Shown here in pieces: positions 14,181-14,986 of a DNA stretch of 14,986 bases. Both the position numbers and the translations under genes were made by a program. How positions within the stretch are numbered: position 1 is the stretch's first letter; the number at the start of each line of letters is the position of its first letter. The stretch comes from an uncultured Catenibacterium sp. (GTDB taxonomy: Bacteria; Bacillota_I; Bacilli_A; Erysipelotrichales; Coprobacillaceae): the NCBI GenBank assembly GCA_900764725.1, contig CAAFPB010000081.1:1-14986 (forward strand). The letters run 5' to 3'. The notes under the pieces are model-generated. The model was not told the origin of the DNA. It saw nothing but the letters and a program-made list of their open reading frames with translations, and did no database searches.

Positions 14181-14986
14181 ATGAAATTTATTGATCGCGT
14201 TAAGATTTATGTTCAAGCTGGTACTGGAGGTAATGGTACAGTTGCTTTCAGACGTGAAGCGCATGTTCCAAAGGGAGGTCCATCTGGAGGAGATGGAGGT
14301 CGCGGAGGAAGTGTTATCTTCGTTGCAACAAACTCATTATCAACTTTATTAGATTTAAGATATTATCGTGAATACAAGGCTCAAAATGGTGAAAAAGGTC
14401 ATGCTAAAAAGATGCATGGTGCTGATGCTGATGATTTAGTCATCAGAGTACCAGTAGGCACTTGTGTTTATGATGAAGATACAGGCAATATTATTGCCGA
14501 TCTTACAAAAGATGGTCAGCGTGCTGTGATCGCAAAAGGTGGCCGTGGTGGTCGTGGAAATGCAAGATTTGCATCATCACGTAACCCAGCACCTAAGATC
14601 TGTGAAAATGGTGAACCAGGTGAAAAATTCAATCTAAGAGTAGAATTAAAACTACTTGCAGATGTTGGGTTAGTAGGATTCCCAAGTGTTGGTAAGTCTA
14701 CTTTATTATCTGTTGTATCAAAGGCTAGACCGCAGATTGCGGATTATCACTTTACTACTATCGTGCCTAATTTAGGTGTTGTACAGGTTAAAGATGGTCG
14801 TTCATTTGTAATGGCAGACTTACCTGGTTTGATTGAAGGTGCATCACAGGGTAAAGGTTTAGGTCACCAGTTCTTAAGACATATCGAAAGATGTCGCGTT
14901 ATCGTTCATATTATTGATATGAGCGGCAGCGAAGGAAGAGATCCTTATGAAGATTATGTCACTATTAATAAAGAACTTGGTGAATA
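14181..14986 (+). CDS. obg: GTPase Obg (CgtA/ObgE), 3' truncated
   Basis: Obg is an essential GTPase in late 50S assembly that also links to the stringent response. About 268 codons are present and the frame is still open at the window end. Residues 1-158 are the glycine-rich Obg fold ([49 protein letters not shown]). The G domain then shows G1 GFPSVGKS at 166-173, the G2 Thr pair in [10 protein letters not shown], and G3 DLPG at 213-216. G4, G5 and the C-terminal domain lie beyond the window. ATG 14181 is preceded by AAGGTGG. It follows rpmA as in most Firmicutes. Confidence 0.97.
   Translation, partial: MKFIDRVKIYVQAGTGGNGTVAFRREAHVPKGGPSGGDGGRGGSVIFVATNSLSTLLDLRYYREYKAQNGEKGHAKKMHGADADDLVIRVPVGTCVYDEDTGNIIADLTKDGQRAVIAKGGRGGRGNARFASSRNPAPKICENGEPGEKFNLRVELKLLADVGLVGFPSVGKSTLLSVVSKARPQIADYHFTTIVPNLGVVQVKDGRSFVMADLPGLIEGASQGKGLGHQFLRHIERCRVIVHIIDMSGSEGRDPYEDYVTINKELGE

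Overview
The window is a contig end from a low-GC Gram-positive bacterium (Firmicutes/Bacillota). The genes are AT-rich, Shine-Dalgarno sites are strong AGGAGG types, and the gene order is the classic Firmicute one: ffh, rpsP, khpA, rimM, trmD, rplS, rbgA, rnhB, dprA, topA, trmFO, xerC, then rplU, prp, rpmA, obg. The L27 N-terminal extension next to its Prp protease is also a Firmicute-type trait. The protein style and a VanS-like kinase resemble gut Erysipelotrichia-type bacteria, but that placement is a guess. All genes lie on the + strand. I see no mobile element, CRISPR array, rRNA, tRNA or prophage.

Layout. Bases 1-21 are not biological: they match the 3' end of the Illumina TruSeq read-2 adapter, so the contig was not fully trimmed. 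Bases 22-505 are the C-terminal M domain of Ffh, closed by a terminator. Bases 604-3479 hold a probable 27-residue membrane peptide, an OmpR-type response regulator and a polytopic histidine kinase, set between ffh and rpsP. Bases 3498-5335 are rpsP-khpA-rimM-trmD, from a strong promoter. A second promoter and a probable L19 leader precede rplS, followed by lepB, rbgA, rnhB and dprA (to 8674). A third promoter drives topA-trmFO-xerC (to 13102). A fourth, overlapping the end of xerC, drives a probable L21 leader and rplU-prp-rpmA-obg; obg runs off the end of the window.

How it works together. Most genes serve translation: protein targeting (Ffh), protein secretion (LepB), ribosomal proteins (S16, L19, L21, L27), ribosome assembly (RimM, RbgA, Obg, Prp) and tRNA modification (TrmD, TrmFO). 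A smaller set handles DNA (RNase HII, DprA, TopA, XerC). Hairpin-plus-U-tract terminators repeatedly lie between an abundant product (S16/KhpA, L19, L27) and a low-abundance enzyme (RimM, LepB, Obg), with no clear new promoter behind them. This suggests partial termination sets the protein ratios.

I found no clearly new biological system. The items most worth checking are the small membrane peptide coupled to the two-component system, the palindrome over the rpsP -35 box, the within-operon terminators and the lepB start that lacks a Shine-Dalgarno site.
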